In this document: piece by piece, positions 27,149 to 36,773 of the stretch
Layout: each line of letters opens with the position of its first letter
Position numbering within the stretch: the stretch's first letter is position 1
Source of the DNA: Caballeronia sp. Lep1P3
GTDB taxonomy: Bacteria > Pseudomonadota > Gammaproteobacteria > Burkholderiales > Burkholderiaceae
Direction: 5' to 3'
DNA: 64,000 bases
Assembly (NCBI RefSeq): GCF_022879595.1
Contig: NZ_CP084267.1
Span: 620,001-684,000, forward strand
Made by a program: the position numbers and the translations under genes
Notes under the pieces: generated by a model
What the model saw: the letters and a program-made list of their open reading frames with translations, nothing else
What the model was told of the DNA's origin: nothing
Databases searched by the model: none

Positions 27149-28072
27149 ATGAGAAATCGCGCACGCATGGCGTTGTTGTCGGTCTTGGCGCTCTTTTTAT
27201 CGATGCTCGCCGCGTGCGGATCGGCGAAGCTCGATGCGGGCCAGCCGCAGCTTCGCGAGACGAACGTGAACGGCGTGCCGCTGCGCTACGAAGAGCAGGG
27301 CGCGGGCGAAACGGTCGTGCTCATTCACGGCGCCATCGCCGATTACCGCGCGTGGGACGCGGCCCGCGATGCGATCGCCGCGCACTATCGCGTGGTCGCG
27401 CCGTCGAACCGCTATTTCGGCGCAGCGTCCTGGCCGGATGACGGCGCGCGCTTCTCGATGCAGACGCACGCCGACGATCTCGCCGCCTTCATCCGCGCGC
27501 TGAACGCGGGACCGGTCGATCTCGTCGGCTGGTCGTATGGCGCGGATATCGGCCTCGTCGTTGCGGTCCAGCATCCGGAACTGGTGCGCAGCGTGTTCGC
27601 CTACGAACCGTCGCTCACCACGTTCGTCACGGACGCATCGGACCGCAAGGCGATCGCCGCCGATCAGCAGCAGGCGTTCGGCCCCGCATTCGTCGCATCG
27701 AAACGCGGCGACCAGCAAGCGGCGCTGCGTCCATTCGTCGATGGCGTGAACGGCGCGCCCGGCACCTACGACGGGCTTCCCGACCGCGTGCGCGTCGTGC
27801 TGTCGGACAACGCCCGGACGATTCCGCTGCAGCTTAACGCGCCGCCGCCTCCGGCCATCACCTGCGCGCAGCTCGGCACGATCGCGGCGCCCGTCGCGAT
27901 CGCGCGCGGCACGCTCACGCGGCCGTTCTTTCGCATCGCGGCGGATACGGCGCATCGCTGCATCCCCGCTTCGCGGCTCGTGCTGCTTGAAAACGGACGC
28001 CATCTCGCGCCCGTCGAAATGCCCGGCGATTTCGACGCCGCCCTGCTCGGCTTCCTGTCGCGGCGCGACTAA
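27149..28072 (+). CDS. Alpha/beta-hydrolase lipoprotein
   Basis: 307 residues. The N-terminal signal ends in a lipobox LAACGS, so the protein should be lipid-anchored after cleavage at Cys. The hydrolase fold shows an oxyanion segment VVLIHGAIADYRAWD, the nucleophile elbow GWSYGAD (G-x-S-x-G) and a late His in GRHLAP. Substrate unknown; the family includes esterases and lactonases. It lies head to head with no gene and ends 19 bases before the convergent LuxR-type regulator gene. Confidence 0.87.
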   Translation: MRNRARMALLSVLALFLSMLAACGSAKLDAGQPQLRETNVNGVPLRYEEQGAGETVVLIHGAIADYRAWDAARDAIAAHYRVVAPSNRYFGAASWPDDGARFSMQTHADDLAAFIRALNAGPVDLVGWSYGADIGLVVAVQHPELVRSVFAYEPSLTTFVTDASDRKAIAADQQQAFGPAFVASKRGDQQAALRPFVDGVNGAPGTYDGLPDRVRVVLSDNARTIPLQLNAPPPPAITCAQLGTIAAPVAIARGTLTRPFFRIAADTAHRCIPASRLVLLENGRHLAPVEMPGDFDAALLGFLSRRD

Positions 28073-28091
28073 AGCGTCGCAGCGGAGCGCG

Positions 28092-31091
28092 TCAGGCATC
28101 GAGCAATCCGGCGTGACTCGCGAACGCGGCGGCTTCCGTGCGATTGGCCGTGTACGTCTTCTCGAGGATGCTGCGGATGTGGTTCGCGACGGTATTCGAA
28201 CTGATGTCGAGCACGCGCGCGATGTCCCGATTGTTTCGCCCGATGGCGACAAGGCGCAGCACTTCCACCTCGCGCCGCGTCAGGCCGCACGGATAGACCG
28301 GCTCCGCGCCCGACGCATCGATGGCCGCACGCAACGCCCCGATGCGCGCGACGAGCGTCGCCATGCCGAGAGGCCGCGCATCGGCGAGCGCGGCATCGAG
28401 CAACTGGATCGCGGCCGCGCGGTCCTGCGCCGCGCCGCGCGCGTGCAGCATGCGCGCGTATCGGTAACGGCCGTGCGCGAGCCAGACGCGCGCGCCCGTT
28501 CGCTCGTCGATGGCGAGCGCCGCGATGAAATGCTTCTGCGCCGCTTCCCAGCGCTTCCCGGCGGCGGCGAGCATGCCGAGCAGACGGTCCGCCGCGCCGA
28601 GACACGGCCCGCCGATGTCGACCAGCAAGGTCGTGCCTTCGTAGGGTTCGAGCATGCGATACAACGCCGCGGCGCGCGGCGCGTCTTCCAGGTAAACGCA
28701 CACTTCCGCCGCGAAAGACGCGCGCGTGAGCGCGTCCACGTTCGCCGGGACGCCGGCCATTGCCTCGACGTGCAGCGCGTCGAATTCGGCGCGCGCCCCG
28801 TCGCGCATGTCGAGCTCCGCGTAGATCAGCGCGATGCCCGGCCGCCAGAGCGATGCCGTCGTGCTGTGGCGAAGCATCAGTTGCATGGCGGGCAGCACTT
28901 CGGCGAGGCGCCCCTGTTCTCGCCGGATGCAGAACATCTGCATGCCGAATGCCGTCGACGCCACGTCCTGCGCGACGCGCTCGCCCATCGCGAGCGCCTG
29001 CTGCGCCTCGCATTCGGCGCGGTCGAACGCGCCTTCGTTGATCGACAGAAGCGTTTCGAAGCACAGCACGACCGCCTGGTGATAGAGCGAATTCATGTCG
29101 CGGGAGACGCGGCGGTCCGCATCGAGCGCGGCGCGCAGCCCGGCCATGTCGCCCACGCGGAAGAGGTCGCACAGGCGATACGCCATGAGGTCGGCAAGCG
29201 TCCATTTCAGCTCGCTCGACGTCTGCGCGATCGACCACGCCTCGCGGCCCGCGGCCAGGCGCTCGTGCAGCAGCGTCGGCCAGTAACCGGCGGACGTGAT
29301 GGCCGTCAGCGCGAGATAGAGGCCCCGCGCATCGCCAAGCTCCCGCGCGAGCGCGACGCACGCGTGCCACGTCCGCTGCGCTTCGTCGGCGAGATTGGAG
29401 TACACGTAGGCGCGGCACAGACACGCGAGCAACTCGACGCGCATCGCGTCGTTGCGCTCGTGCGCGTCGATGGCGCGGATCAGCAGCGCGACGGACGCTT
29501 CGCCGGAGCGCGCGCTGCGGAAATTCGCCTGCTCGAAGCCGATGGCCGCGCGCGCGAACTGCGCCGTCAGGCCGTTGTCGCCCGCCACTTCCGCCGCTTC
29601 CAGAAACGCCGCGCGGCTCGGCTCGGGCGCGCCGACATCCGCCTCGGCGCGCCCGAGCGTGAGAAGCAGCTCGCAACGCAGAGGCGCATCGCCGGGACAG
29701 TGCGCGGCCTGCAGCGAAAGCGCAAGACGATAGAGCCGCGACGCTTCCTCGAACGCGAACGACCGCGCGGCCTGATCGGCGGCTTCGCGCGCGTAGCCGA
29801 GCGCTTTCGCGGCATCGGCGTGGCGCCCGGCCTGCGCGAAGTGATGCGCGAGCTGCGCGAGCCGCGAGGCCCGGCTGCCGCGCTCGTGCGCTTCCAGCCA
29901 TTCGCCGATTGCGCCGTGCAGCCGGGCGCGGCGCGCGGCGAGCAGGTCGTCGTAGAGCATGTCGCGGATCAATACGTGACTGAACCGCAATTCGCCTTTG
30001 TCCGTCGTTGCCGTCGTTGCCGTCGTTGCCGTCTCGATCAGGCTCGCGCGAAGCGCCGCTTCGAGGCTTGCCAGCACGGCTTCTTCATCGTCCTCGGGGG
30101 CGAGCGCCATCAGCAGTTCGATGTCGAACGTTCGTCCGATGCACGCGGCCATCGCGAGCAGGCGCCGCGCGCGCTCGGGCAGATGCCGCACGCGTTTGGC
30201 GATGACATGGCGCACGCCTTCGGGAATGGCCGTGAGCAGCACGGACTCGTCGCGCGCGACGACGCCCGCGCGCTCGCGATGTTCGATCAGATAGCGCACC
30301 GTCTCCTGCAAAAAGAGCGGATTGCCTTCGGTGCGGCCATAGAGCGCCTGCGCGAGCGGCGCGTTCGGCACGGCCCCGCTCGCCGCGAGAAAGAAAAGCC
30401 CGGACTCGCGGCAATCGAGTCCCTTCAGATGCAGCCGACGAAAGCCCGGCGTGCGGACGAGATCGGCGAATGCGTCGTTCAAGGGATGATCGCCGGCGAC
30501 GTCCGTATCGCGGTAAGTGGCGAGCACCATCACCGGCACTTGCGCGAGCTGGGCGGCGAAGAACGACAGCAGCCGGATGGACGTGGGATCGGCGCAATGC
30601 AGGTCGTCGAAGACGAGCAGCACCGGCCGATGCGCCGCCGCGCGCTGCCAGAAGCGCGTGATCGCGTCGAAGAGCGTGAAGCGCGCCTGAGCCGTGTCGA
30701 GTTGCGGGGCCGATGCCGCGTCCGCCGCGTCGCGGGCCAGCACGTCCGGAATCGCCGCGCCGATGATGGCGCTGTCCGCGCCGCTCGCCTCGTCGTCGAT
30801 TGCGCCCGGCGCGCCCTCGCTCGACGCCGAACGGAAGAGTTGTCGCCACGGCCAGTACGCGGGCGCGCCCGGCTCTTCCGGGCAGCGCGCCCAATGCACG
30901 GCGAAGCGCCCGCCTGCCGCCGTCGCGACGATCTGTTGCGCGAGCCGCGTCTTGCCGATGCCGGCGTTGCCCGCCAGCAGCATGACGCGGCCGTGCCCGT
31001 CGGCGGCCTTCACGAGCGACGCCTCCGCCAGCCGTAATTCGTCGTCCCGGCCGATGAAGAAGCCGGGCGTTCCGGTGGTCGTTGCGTCCAT
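28092..31091 (-). CDS. Large ATP-binding LuxR-family (LAL) transcriptional regulator
   Basis: 999 residues. The N-terminus has an AAA/STAND-type ATPase with Walker A GNAGIGKT (41-48) and Walker B VLLVFDDLHCAD. The middle (about 350-900) is Ala-rich helical repeat material of TPR type. The C-terminal LuxR helix-turn-helix (LTRREVEVLRLVAIG, ISSNTVANHI) occupies about the last 65 residues. This is MalT/LAL architecture: ligand and ATP drive oligomerisation and activation. Targets may include the neighbouring convergent hydrolase or the divergent LysR-linked cluster, but nothing in the sequence decides. A short run of TTGCCGTCG triplet-like repeats near 30001-30030 encodes Thr-Ala-Thr-Thr. Confidence 0.88.
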   Translation of the reverse strand: MDATTTGTPGFFIGRDDELRLAEASLVKAADGHGRVMLLAGNAGIGKTRLAQQIVATAAGGRFAVHWARCPEEPGAPAYWPWRQLFRSASSEGAPGAIDDEASGADSAIIGAAIPDVLARDAADAASAPQLDTAQARFTLFDAITRFWQRAAAHRPVLLVFDDLHCADPTSIRLLSFFAAQLAQVPVMVLATYRDTDVAGDHPLNDAFADLVRTPGFRRLHLKGLDCRESGLFFLAASGAVPNAPLAQALYGRTEGNPLFLQETVRYLIEHRERAGVVARDESVLLTAIPEGVRHVIAKRVRHLPERARRLLAMAACIGRTFDIELLMALAPEDDEEAVLASLEAALRASLIETATTATTATTDKGELRFSHVLIRDMLYDDLLAARRARLHGAIGEWLEAHERGSRASRLAQLAHHFAQAGRHADAAKALGYAREAADQAARSFAFEEASRLYRLALSLQAAHCPGDAPLRCELLLTLGRAEADVGAPEPSRAAFLEAAEVAGDNGLTAQFARAAIGFEQANFRSARSGEASVALLIRAIDAHERNDAMRVELLACLCRAYVYSNLADEAQRTWHACVALARELGDARGLYLALTAITSAGYWPTLLHERLAAGREAWSIAQTSSELKWTLADLMAYRLCDLFRVGDMAGLRAALDADRRVSRDMNSLYHQAVVLCFETLLSINEGAFDRAECEAQQALAMGERVAQDVASTAFGMQMFCIRREQGRLAEVLPAMQLMLRHSTTASLWRPGIALIYAELDMRDGARAEFDALHVEAMAGVPANVDALTRASFAAEVCVYLEDAPRAAALYRMLEPYEGTTLLVDIGGPCLGAADRLLGMLAAAGKRWEAAQKHFIAALAIDERTGARVWLAHGRYRYARMLHARGAAQDRAAAIQLLDAALADARPLGMATLVARIGALRAAIDASGAEPVYPCGLTRREVEVLRLVAIGRNNRDIARVLDISSNTVANHIRSILEKTYTANRTEAAAFASHAGLLDA

Positions 31092-31349
31092 GTGCGGTTC
31101 CGGAAAACCGGGGCGCGGCGCGCGCGCGGTTGAAAGCCTGTCTAGTCGGTTATAGGCAACGCGCGGGTTTGCATCAAGCGGGGACGGCTCTCGCGGCTCG
31201 TTCGTGGACTTTCGTTCGTTTTCCGAAGCGTTTCTCAGCCGCGCGCATCTGTTTTAAGCGCATTGGGCGAAGCGCGCGGCGAAACATGGCACCGCATGGC
31301 CGCTGCTAGAATCGGTCCGGCCCCGCAACGACTCTCGATCATCGACCGC

Positions 31350-32240
31350 ATGCGCATCGACCCGTACAGCCTGGAACTATTCATTTCGGTCGTGGAAGAA
31401 GGTTCCATCGCGCGCGCGGCGAGCCGCAATCACATTGCGTCGTCGGCGCTCAGCCGGCGCATCGCGGACCTCGAAGCGGCCATCGGACTCGCGCTGCTGA
31501 TTCGCTCGCCCGCGGGCGTCGAACTCACGGAAGCGGGACGTCCCGCGTATGCGCGCGCGGCCTCGTTCCACGATCAGCTTCAGCGCTTCGCGCGCGAAGT
31601 GCAGTCGATGAGCGGCCAGATCGCGGGCGTCGTGCGGCTCTTCGCGAACGCGTCGGCCATCGTGGGCTTTCTGCCCGAGCGATTGCAGGCGTTTCGGGCG
31701 CGCTATCCGCTCGTGCGCATCGCGCTCACGGAACAGATCAGCGATGAAGTCGTGCGCGCCTGCATCGACGATCGCGCGGACATGGGCATCAGCGCGAGCA
31801 GCCACGCGCCCGCCGGACTCGACACATGGCACTTCGCCGACGATCCGCTGATGGTCGTGCTGCCGCCCGGTCACGAACTCGCCGCGACCGCCGCGCCTTC
31901 CTTCGCCGACGTGCTGCGCTATCCGCTCGTCGCGCTGCAGGCGGGCGGCTCGCTCGATCAGGTGCTGAAGGAACGCGCCGACGCCGCGCGCACGCCCTTG
32001 CAGTTGTCCGTCACGGTGAACAGTTTCGACGCGCAGTGCCGCATGGTCGAAGCGGGGCTCGGCATCGGCATCGTGCCGACGAGCGCGGCCTCCGCGTTCG
32101 CCGGATCGCGCGGTTTCGTGCGCAGGCCGCTTGCCGAGACGTGGGCGCGCGAACGCACGCTGCGTCTTCATGCGCTCAGGAAGTCGCCGCGTCTGAAAGC
32201 GGTGCAGGCGTTGATCGATACGCTCACATCGGACGCATAG
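31350..32240 (+). CDS. LysR-family transcriptional regulator
   Basis: 296 residues: winged HTH in the first 60 (LELFISVVEEGSIARAA, HIASSALSRRIADLEA) and a periplasmic-binding-like effector domain thereafter (GVVRLFANASAIVGFLPE, MVEAGLGIGIVPTSAA). The ATG at 31350 (MRIDPYSLELF) is where LysR proteins normally begin, although the frame is open upstream to 31263. It lies 105 bases upstream of and in the same direction as the aconitase-family and MFS genes, its probable targets. Confidence 0.9.
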   Translation: MRIDPYSLELFISVVEEGSIARAASRNHIASSALSRRIADLEAAIGLALLIRSPAGVELTEAGRPAYARAASFHDQLQRFAREVQSMSGQIAGVVRLFANASAIVGFLPERLQAFRARYPLVRIALTEQISDEVVRACIDDRADMGISASSHAPAGLDTWHFADDPLMVVLPPGHELAATAAPSFADVLRYPLVALQAGGSLDQVLKERADAARTPLQLSVTVNSFDAQCRMVEAGLGIGIVPTSAASAFAGSRGFVRRPLAETWARERTLRLHALRKSPRLKAVQALIDTLTSDA

Positions 32241-32345
32241 CGCGCGGGTTTACGAGGACATCGCGATGCGCGATGCCCCCCTTGCCGATCGAGCACTTCG
32301 CGCGCGCCCGTCGACGTGGCTAGATTGCGGGCAAGGAGAGCTTGC

Positions 32346-34304
32346 ATGTCGACACTGGAACTCAACGGCCGCGTGCTGTTTCTGAGCGCGGACCCCGCGA
32401 AGATCGAGCGCCAGCTCGAAGGCGCCGATCTCGACGAAGCAACGGCCGGCCCGTTGCGCGACGATGTCTCCACCGACGAGATCACGCCGATGAGCGTCCT
32501 CACGCGCTTCGACGAACGTCTCGGCCGCTTTCCGTATCTCGGCTTTCGCGCGGGCGGACGCAATCCGTTCGGTACCGACGCGGTGCGCGCGGGCCATTTC
32601 CGCGTGACGGTGGCGGGCAATCGCTACGGCAAAGGCTCTTCGCGCGAGCATAGCCCGGTGGCGGAATACCGCGCCGGCATACGGCTCGTGATTGCGAAGA
32701 GCTTCGAGCGCATCTATCGGCAGAACGCGGACAATCTCGGCCTTTTCACGTCGACCGATTTCGGTCTCATCGAGCGCATTCGTCGCGACGAGGCGATCGA
32801 TATCGACGAACTCGTCGCCACGCGCGACAGTCTCGCGGCGGCCATTCTGCGAAGCGGCGGATTGCTCGGCTACGGCGCGCGCCATATGCGGCGCATCGAG
32901 CCGATTCCCCGCGCGAACGATGACGCTCCGCGCACGCTCGTGCAGAAGATCATCGAACGTCATGCGCTGCGCACGGAAGCCACCGGCGAATCGCTCGCGC
33001 CGGGCGCGGGTATCTTCGTGCGCGCGGACTGGCGGTTCATCCACGAGTACTACACCGGCATGGCGACGCACCTGCTGCACGCCGCCTTCGGTAAGCCGCT
33101 CGCGCTGCACGAACCGCAGACGATCCTCGCGTTCGAAGACCACCTTTCGTATTCGCACAAGAGCGAGCTTCATGTGCGCCACGGCCTGCTCGCGGATGTG
33201 GGCGAACTCTCGGCGGCGCATCGCGCGTTCGTGCGCGACTACGGCATCGCCGATCACGGCTATCTGAAATCGCTCGGCGATGCCAACGCCGAAGGCTCCG
33301 AAGGCATCTCGCACGCGATGATGGCCGAGCGTTACGCGCTGCCGGGGCAAGTCGTCGTCGGCACGGACTCGCATACGCCGCATAGCGGCGCGCTCGGCTG
33401 CGTGGCGTTCGGCGTCGGCACGACCGACATGGCGAACGCGTTCATCACCGGAGCGGTGCGCATGACCGTGCCGCAGACGCTTCGCATCGAGTTCGGCGGG
33501 ACGATTGCGCCGGGCGTCACCGCAAAGGATCTCGTGCTGCATCTTCTCGCGGACCCGCGCATTCGCGCTGGCGCGGGCGTCGGCAAGGTGTTCGAGTTCG
33601 CGGGCGCGGCCATCGCGCAATTGAGCACCGACGAGCGCACGACGCTCACCAACATGACCGCCGAACTCGGCGGCTTTACGGGCATCGTCGCGCCGGATGC
33701 CGAGACCGTCCGTTTTCTGAAGGAGCGGCGCGGCATCGACTTCGTGATCGAGCCGTGGATGACGAGCGACCCCGGCGCGCCTTACGCGGACGTCATCGAA
33801 ATCGACTGCGCGCACGTCACGCCGATGCTCGCCGCGCCCGGCGATCCCGGCAACGGCGTCGCGCTGAACGATCTCGCGGAGCGTCCGCGCATCGACATTG
33901 CGTATGGCGGTTCGTGCACGGCGGGCAAGCGCGAGGACTTCGACCACTATCACGAAGTGCTCGCGTGGGCCGCCTCGCGCGGGCTGCGCGTGCCGGCGGG
34001 CGTCACGCTCTACCTTCAGTTCGGCACGTCCGCTGTGCGCGATTACTGCATCGAGCGCGGCTACATCGACGCATTCGAGCGCGTCGGCGCGATCCTCCTG
34101 CAGCCGTCGTGCGGCGCGTGCGCGAACTGCGGACCGGGCGCATCCACCGATTCGGCGCAAGTGACGATCAGCGCGATCAACCGCAATTTCCCCGGCCGCT
34201 CGGGACCGGGCAGCGTGTGGCTCGCGAGCCCGCCGACGGTCGTGGCGAGCGCGCTTGCGGGCACGATCGCGTCGTTCGCGGAGTTGCAGCAACGCCACCG
34301 CTGA
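32346..34304 (+). CDS. Aconitase/isopropylmalate dehydratase family enzyme with N-terminal swivel domain
   Basis: 652 residues forming a single-chain 4Fe-4S hydro-lyase. Domain order is inverted relative to aconitase: the small swivel domain (GNRYGKGSSREHSP, about 95-115) comes first and the large catalytic part follows (VVGTDSHTPHSGALG, DMANAFITGA). Cluster ligands are Cys524 (GGSCTAGKRE) and a C589-x2-C592-x2-C595 motif (PSCGACANCG). Reaction by family: stereospecific dehydration/hydration of a 2- or 3-hydroxy dicarboxylate or tricarboxylate; exact substrate unknown. AAGGAGAG lies before the ATG. An MFS carrier follows after 40 bases and a LysR gene precedes it, suggesting catabolism of an imported organic acid. 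Confidence 0.88.
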   Translation: MSTLELNGRVLFLSADPAKIERQLEGADLDEATAGPLRDDVSTDEITPMSVLTRFDERLGRFPYLGFRAGGRNPFGTDAVRAGHFRVTVAGNRYGKGSSREHSPVAEYRAGIRLVIAKSFERIYRQNADNLGLFTSTDFGLIERIRRDEAIDIDELVATRDSLAAAILRSGGLLGYGARHMRRIEPIPRANDDAPRTLVQKIIERHALRTEATGESLAPGAGIFVRADWRFIHEYYTGMATHLLHAAFGKPLALHEPQTILAFEDHLSYSHKSELHVRHGLLADVGELSAAHRAFVRDYGIADHGYLKSLGDANAEGSEGISHAMMAERYALPGQVVVGTDSHTPHSGALGCVAFGVGTTDMANAFITGAVRMTVPQTLRIEFGGTIAPGVTAKDLVLHLLADPRIRAGAGVGKVFEFAGAAIAQLSTDERTTLTNMTAELGGFTGIVAPDAETVRFLKERRGIDFVIEPWMTSDPGAPYADVIEIDCAHVTPMLAAPGDPGNGVALNDLAERPRIDIAYGGSCTAGKREDFDHYHEVLAWAASRGLRVPAGVTLYLQFGTSAVRDYCIERGYIDAFERVGAILLQPSCGACANCGPGASTDSAQVTISAINRNFPGRSGPGSVWLASPPTVVASALAGTIASFAELQQRHR

Positions 34305-34344
34305 CACGGCGCGGCGTCGTTCAAAAGACATACAGGAGACGATC

Positions 34345-35799
34345 ATGGCCATCATGCAGCGCGCCTCGCTGTGCGCGACGGATTATCCAATAGGCGCGCA
34401 AACCGCGATCACCGCGGATGATCCCGTCATCGACTCTTCGACGCTGGCCGCCCGCCTCGACCGTCTGCCCGCGACGCGCGCCGTCTGGAAGCTGATCCTG
34501 CTCCTGAGCCTCGGCTTCTTTTTCGAACTCTACGACCTGCTCTTCACCGGCTACGTCGCGCCGGGACTCGTCAAAAGCGGCCTGCTCACGCCGACGACCT
34601 CCGGGCTTTTCGGCAAGGCGGGCGTGGCGAGCTTCATCGCGGCGCTCTTCAGCGGCCTCTTTATCGGGACCATCGCGTGCGGCTTTCTCGCGGACCGCTT
34701 CGGGCGCCGCGCGATCTTCACCTGGTCGCTGCTGTGGTACGTCGCCGCGAACACGGTGATGGCCTTTCAGGACACGGCGTTCGGCCTCAATGTCTGGCGC
34801 TTCGTGTCGGGCATGGGCATCGGCGTGGAGTTGATTACCATCGGCACGTATATGTCGGAACTCGCGCCCAAGCATCTGCGCGGACGCGCCTTCGCAGTGT
34901 GTCAGGCGGTCGGCTTCTCGGCGGTTCCGGTAGTCGCGTTTCTGTCGTATCTGCTCGTGCCGCGCGCGCCGTTCGGACTCGACGGCTGGCGATGGGTCGT
35001 GCTGCTCGGCGGCGTGAGCGCGCTCTTCGTGTGGTACTTCCGCCGCAATCTGCCGGAAAGCCCGCGCTGGCTCGCGAGCAAGGGTCGCCTGGACGAAGCG
35101 GACGCGGTGCTCGCGCGGCTCGAAGCCACCGTCGCGCGTCAGCATGGCGCGCCGCTGCCGCCGCCGGGTCCGTCCGATCCCGCGCCGCGCAAGGCCGGTT
35201 TCGCCGACATGTGGAAGCCGCCGTATCGCCGGCGCACGGTGATGCTCGTCGTCTTCCACGTCTTTCAGACGGTGGGCTTCTACGGCTTCGCGAACTGGGT
35301 GCCGACGCTGCTCGTCAAGCAGGGCATCACGGTGACGTCGAGCCTCTTCTATACGACCGTGATCGGGCTTGCCGCCCCGCTCGGGCCGCTCATCGGCTAC
35401 TGGATCGCGGATCGCTTCGAGCGCAAGCATGTGATCGTCGGCATGGCGGCGGTCAATATCGCGAGCGGGCTCATGTTCAGCCAGGCGTCGTCGGCGGCGA
35501 GCATCGTCGCGCTCGGCGTGCTGCTCACGCTCGCGGGCAACATCATCTCGCTCACGTATCACACGTATCAGCAGGAGCTTTATCCGACCGCGATTCGCGC
35601 GCGTGCCGTCGGCTTCGTGTATTCGTGGAGCCGGCTGTCCGCCGTGTTCAGTTCGTTTGTGATCGCGTTCACGCTGAAGGAATTCGGCGTGCATGGCGTG
35701 TTCGTTTTCATCGCGGGCGCCATGACGCTCGTGATGCTCGCCATCGGCCTGATGGGTCCGCGCACGCTCGGCAAATCGCTCGAAAGCATCTCGCATTGA
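34345..35799 (+). CDS. MFS transporter (sugar/aromatic-acid porter type)
   Basis: 484 residues with 12 predicted TM helices. LADRFGRRAIF and YMSELAPKHLRGR are signatures of the sugar porter and NiaP-like groups; a cytoplasmic loop with PPPGPSDPAPRK separates the halves. CAGGAGAC precedes the ATG. It lies immediately downstream of the aconitase-family gene and is probably co-transcribed with it, importing that enzyme's substrate or precursor. The ligand is not deducible from sequence. Confidence 0.87.
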   Translation: MAIMQRASLCATDYPIGAQTAITADDPVIDSSTLAARLDRLPATRAVWKLILLLSLGFFFELYDLLFTGYVAPGLVKSGLLTPTTSGLFGKAGVASFIAALFSGLFIGTIACGFLADRFGRRAIFTWSLLWYVAANTVMAFQDTAFGLNVWRFVSGMGIGVELITIGTYMSELAPKHLRGRAFAVCQAVGFSAVPVVAFLSYLLVPRAPFGLDGWRWVVLLGGVSALFVWYFRRNLPESPRWLASKGRLDEADAVLARLEATVARQHGAPLPPPGPSDPAPRKAGFADMWKPPYRRRTVMLVVFHVFQTVGFYGFANWVPTLLVKQGITVTSSLFYTTVIGLAAPLGPLIGYWIADRFERKHVIVGMAAVNIASGLMFSQASSAASIVALGVLLTLAGNIISLTYHTYQQELYPTAIRARAVGFVYSWSRLSAVFSSFVIAFTLKEFGVHGVFVFIAGAMTLVMLAIGLMGPRTLGKSLESISH

Positions 35800-35815
35800 G
35801 GCGCTTTCGCGCGCC

Positions 35816-36589
35816 TCAGAGCGTTGCGGTCACGCCGCCATCGACATAGAGGATGTGGCCGTTCACGAAGCGCGATGCATCGCTCGCGAGGAACACCGCC
35901 GCGCCGACGAGATCCTCCACATCGCCCCATCGACGCGCGGGCGTGCGTGCGACGAGCCATTTGCTGAAGGTCTCGTCATCCACGAGCGCCTGATTCAGTT
36001 CCGTCTTGAAGTAGCCCGGTCCGAGGCCGTTCACCTGAAGTCCGTGCGGCGCCCAGTCGATCGCCATGCCTTTCGTGAGCATCTTCACCGCGCCCTTGCT
36101 CGCGGTGTACGCGGCGATATTCGGGCGCCCGAGTTCGCTTTGCACCGAACACACGTTGATGATCTTGCCCGCGCCGCGCGCGATCATGAAACGCGCGACC
36201 GCCTGACCGACCAGGAATACGCTGTCGACGTTGGTCTGCATGAGTTCGCGCCATTGATCGTGCGAGAACGATTCGAGCGGCGCGCGGCGCTGCATGCCGG
36301 CGTTGTTGACGAGAATGTCGATCGCGCCGATCTCCGCTTCCACCCGTTCGATGCCCGCGCGCACGTCCTCGGGCGACGTGACGTCGAAGCCCGCGGCGTC
36401 CGCCTCGATGCCTTCGTCGCGAAGCTGCCGCACGGCTTCATCGAGCCGCGTGCGGTTGCGGCCGTTCAGGATCACGCGCGCGCCCGCGCCGCCGAGCCCC
36501 CGCGCAAGTGCGAAGCCGATGCCGGTGCTCGATCCGGTGACGAGCGCGCGGCGGCCGGTGAGATCGAATAGGTTGAGGACGGTGTTCAA
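35816..36589 (-). CDS. SDR oxidoreductase (gluconate 5-dehydrogenase-like)
   Basis: Short-chain dehydrogenase of 257 residues. NAD(P) motif VTGSSTGIG, NNAG, and the catalytic Ser and YTASK (Tyr-x3-Lys) are present; YFKTELNQALV and LYVDGGVTATL resemble gluconate 5-dehydrogenases. The start is a TTG at 36589, chosen because a strong AAAGGAG lies seven bases upstream and no ATG fits; the frame upstream is open but non-coding. It converges with the MFS gene, 16 bases apart. Confidence 0.87.
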   Translation of the reverse strand: MNTVLNLFDLTGRRALVTGSSTGIGFALARGLGGAGARVILNGRNRTRLDEAVRQLRDEGIEADAAGFDVTSPEDVRAGIERVEAEIGAIDILVNNAGMQRRAPLESFSHDQWRELMQTNVDSVFLVGQAVARFMIARGAGKIINVCSVQSELGRPNIAAYTASKGAVKMLTKGMAIDWAPHGLQVNGLGPGYFKTELNQALVDDETFSKWLVARTPARRWGDVEDLVGAAVFLASDASRFVNGHILYVDGGVTATL

Positions 36590-36773
36590 TGTGTGGCTCC
36601 TTTGTTGTTGCGGGAGGGTGATTGGTCCAGTGTGACATGCTTGGTGCGGGTGGTAGAACGCGAGCACCGCTAGCACTTTGCGGATCGGACTGGCCGAGTG
36701 ACGCATCCCCATTCGAGACACTTCGTGTCCCGCCTCGGGCGCATATTTGTCATAAACCTACATCGCCCGAAAC

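Noticed and set aside
27987..31037. 1016-codon open frame on the plus strand
   Set aside because: It is antisense to the LuxR-family ATPase regulator, has Arg/Ala/His-rich shadow composition and no domain.
32250..34355. 701-codon open frame on the minus strand
   Set aside because: Shadow of the aconitase-family gene; no recognisable domain or ribosome site.
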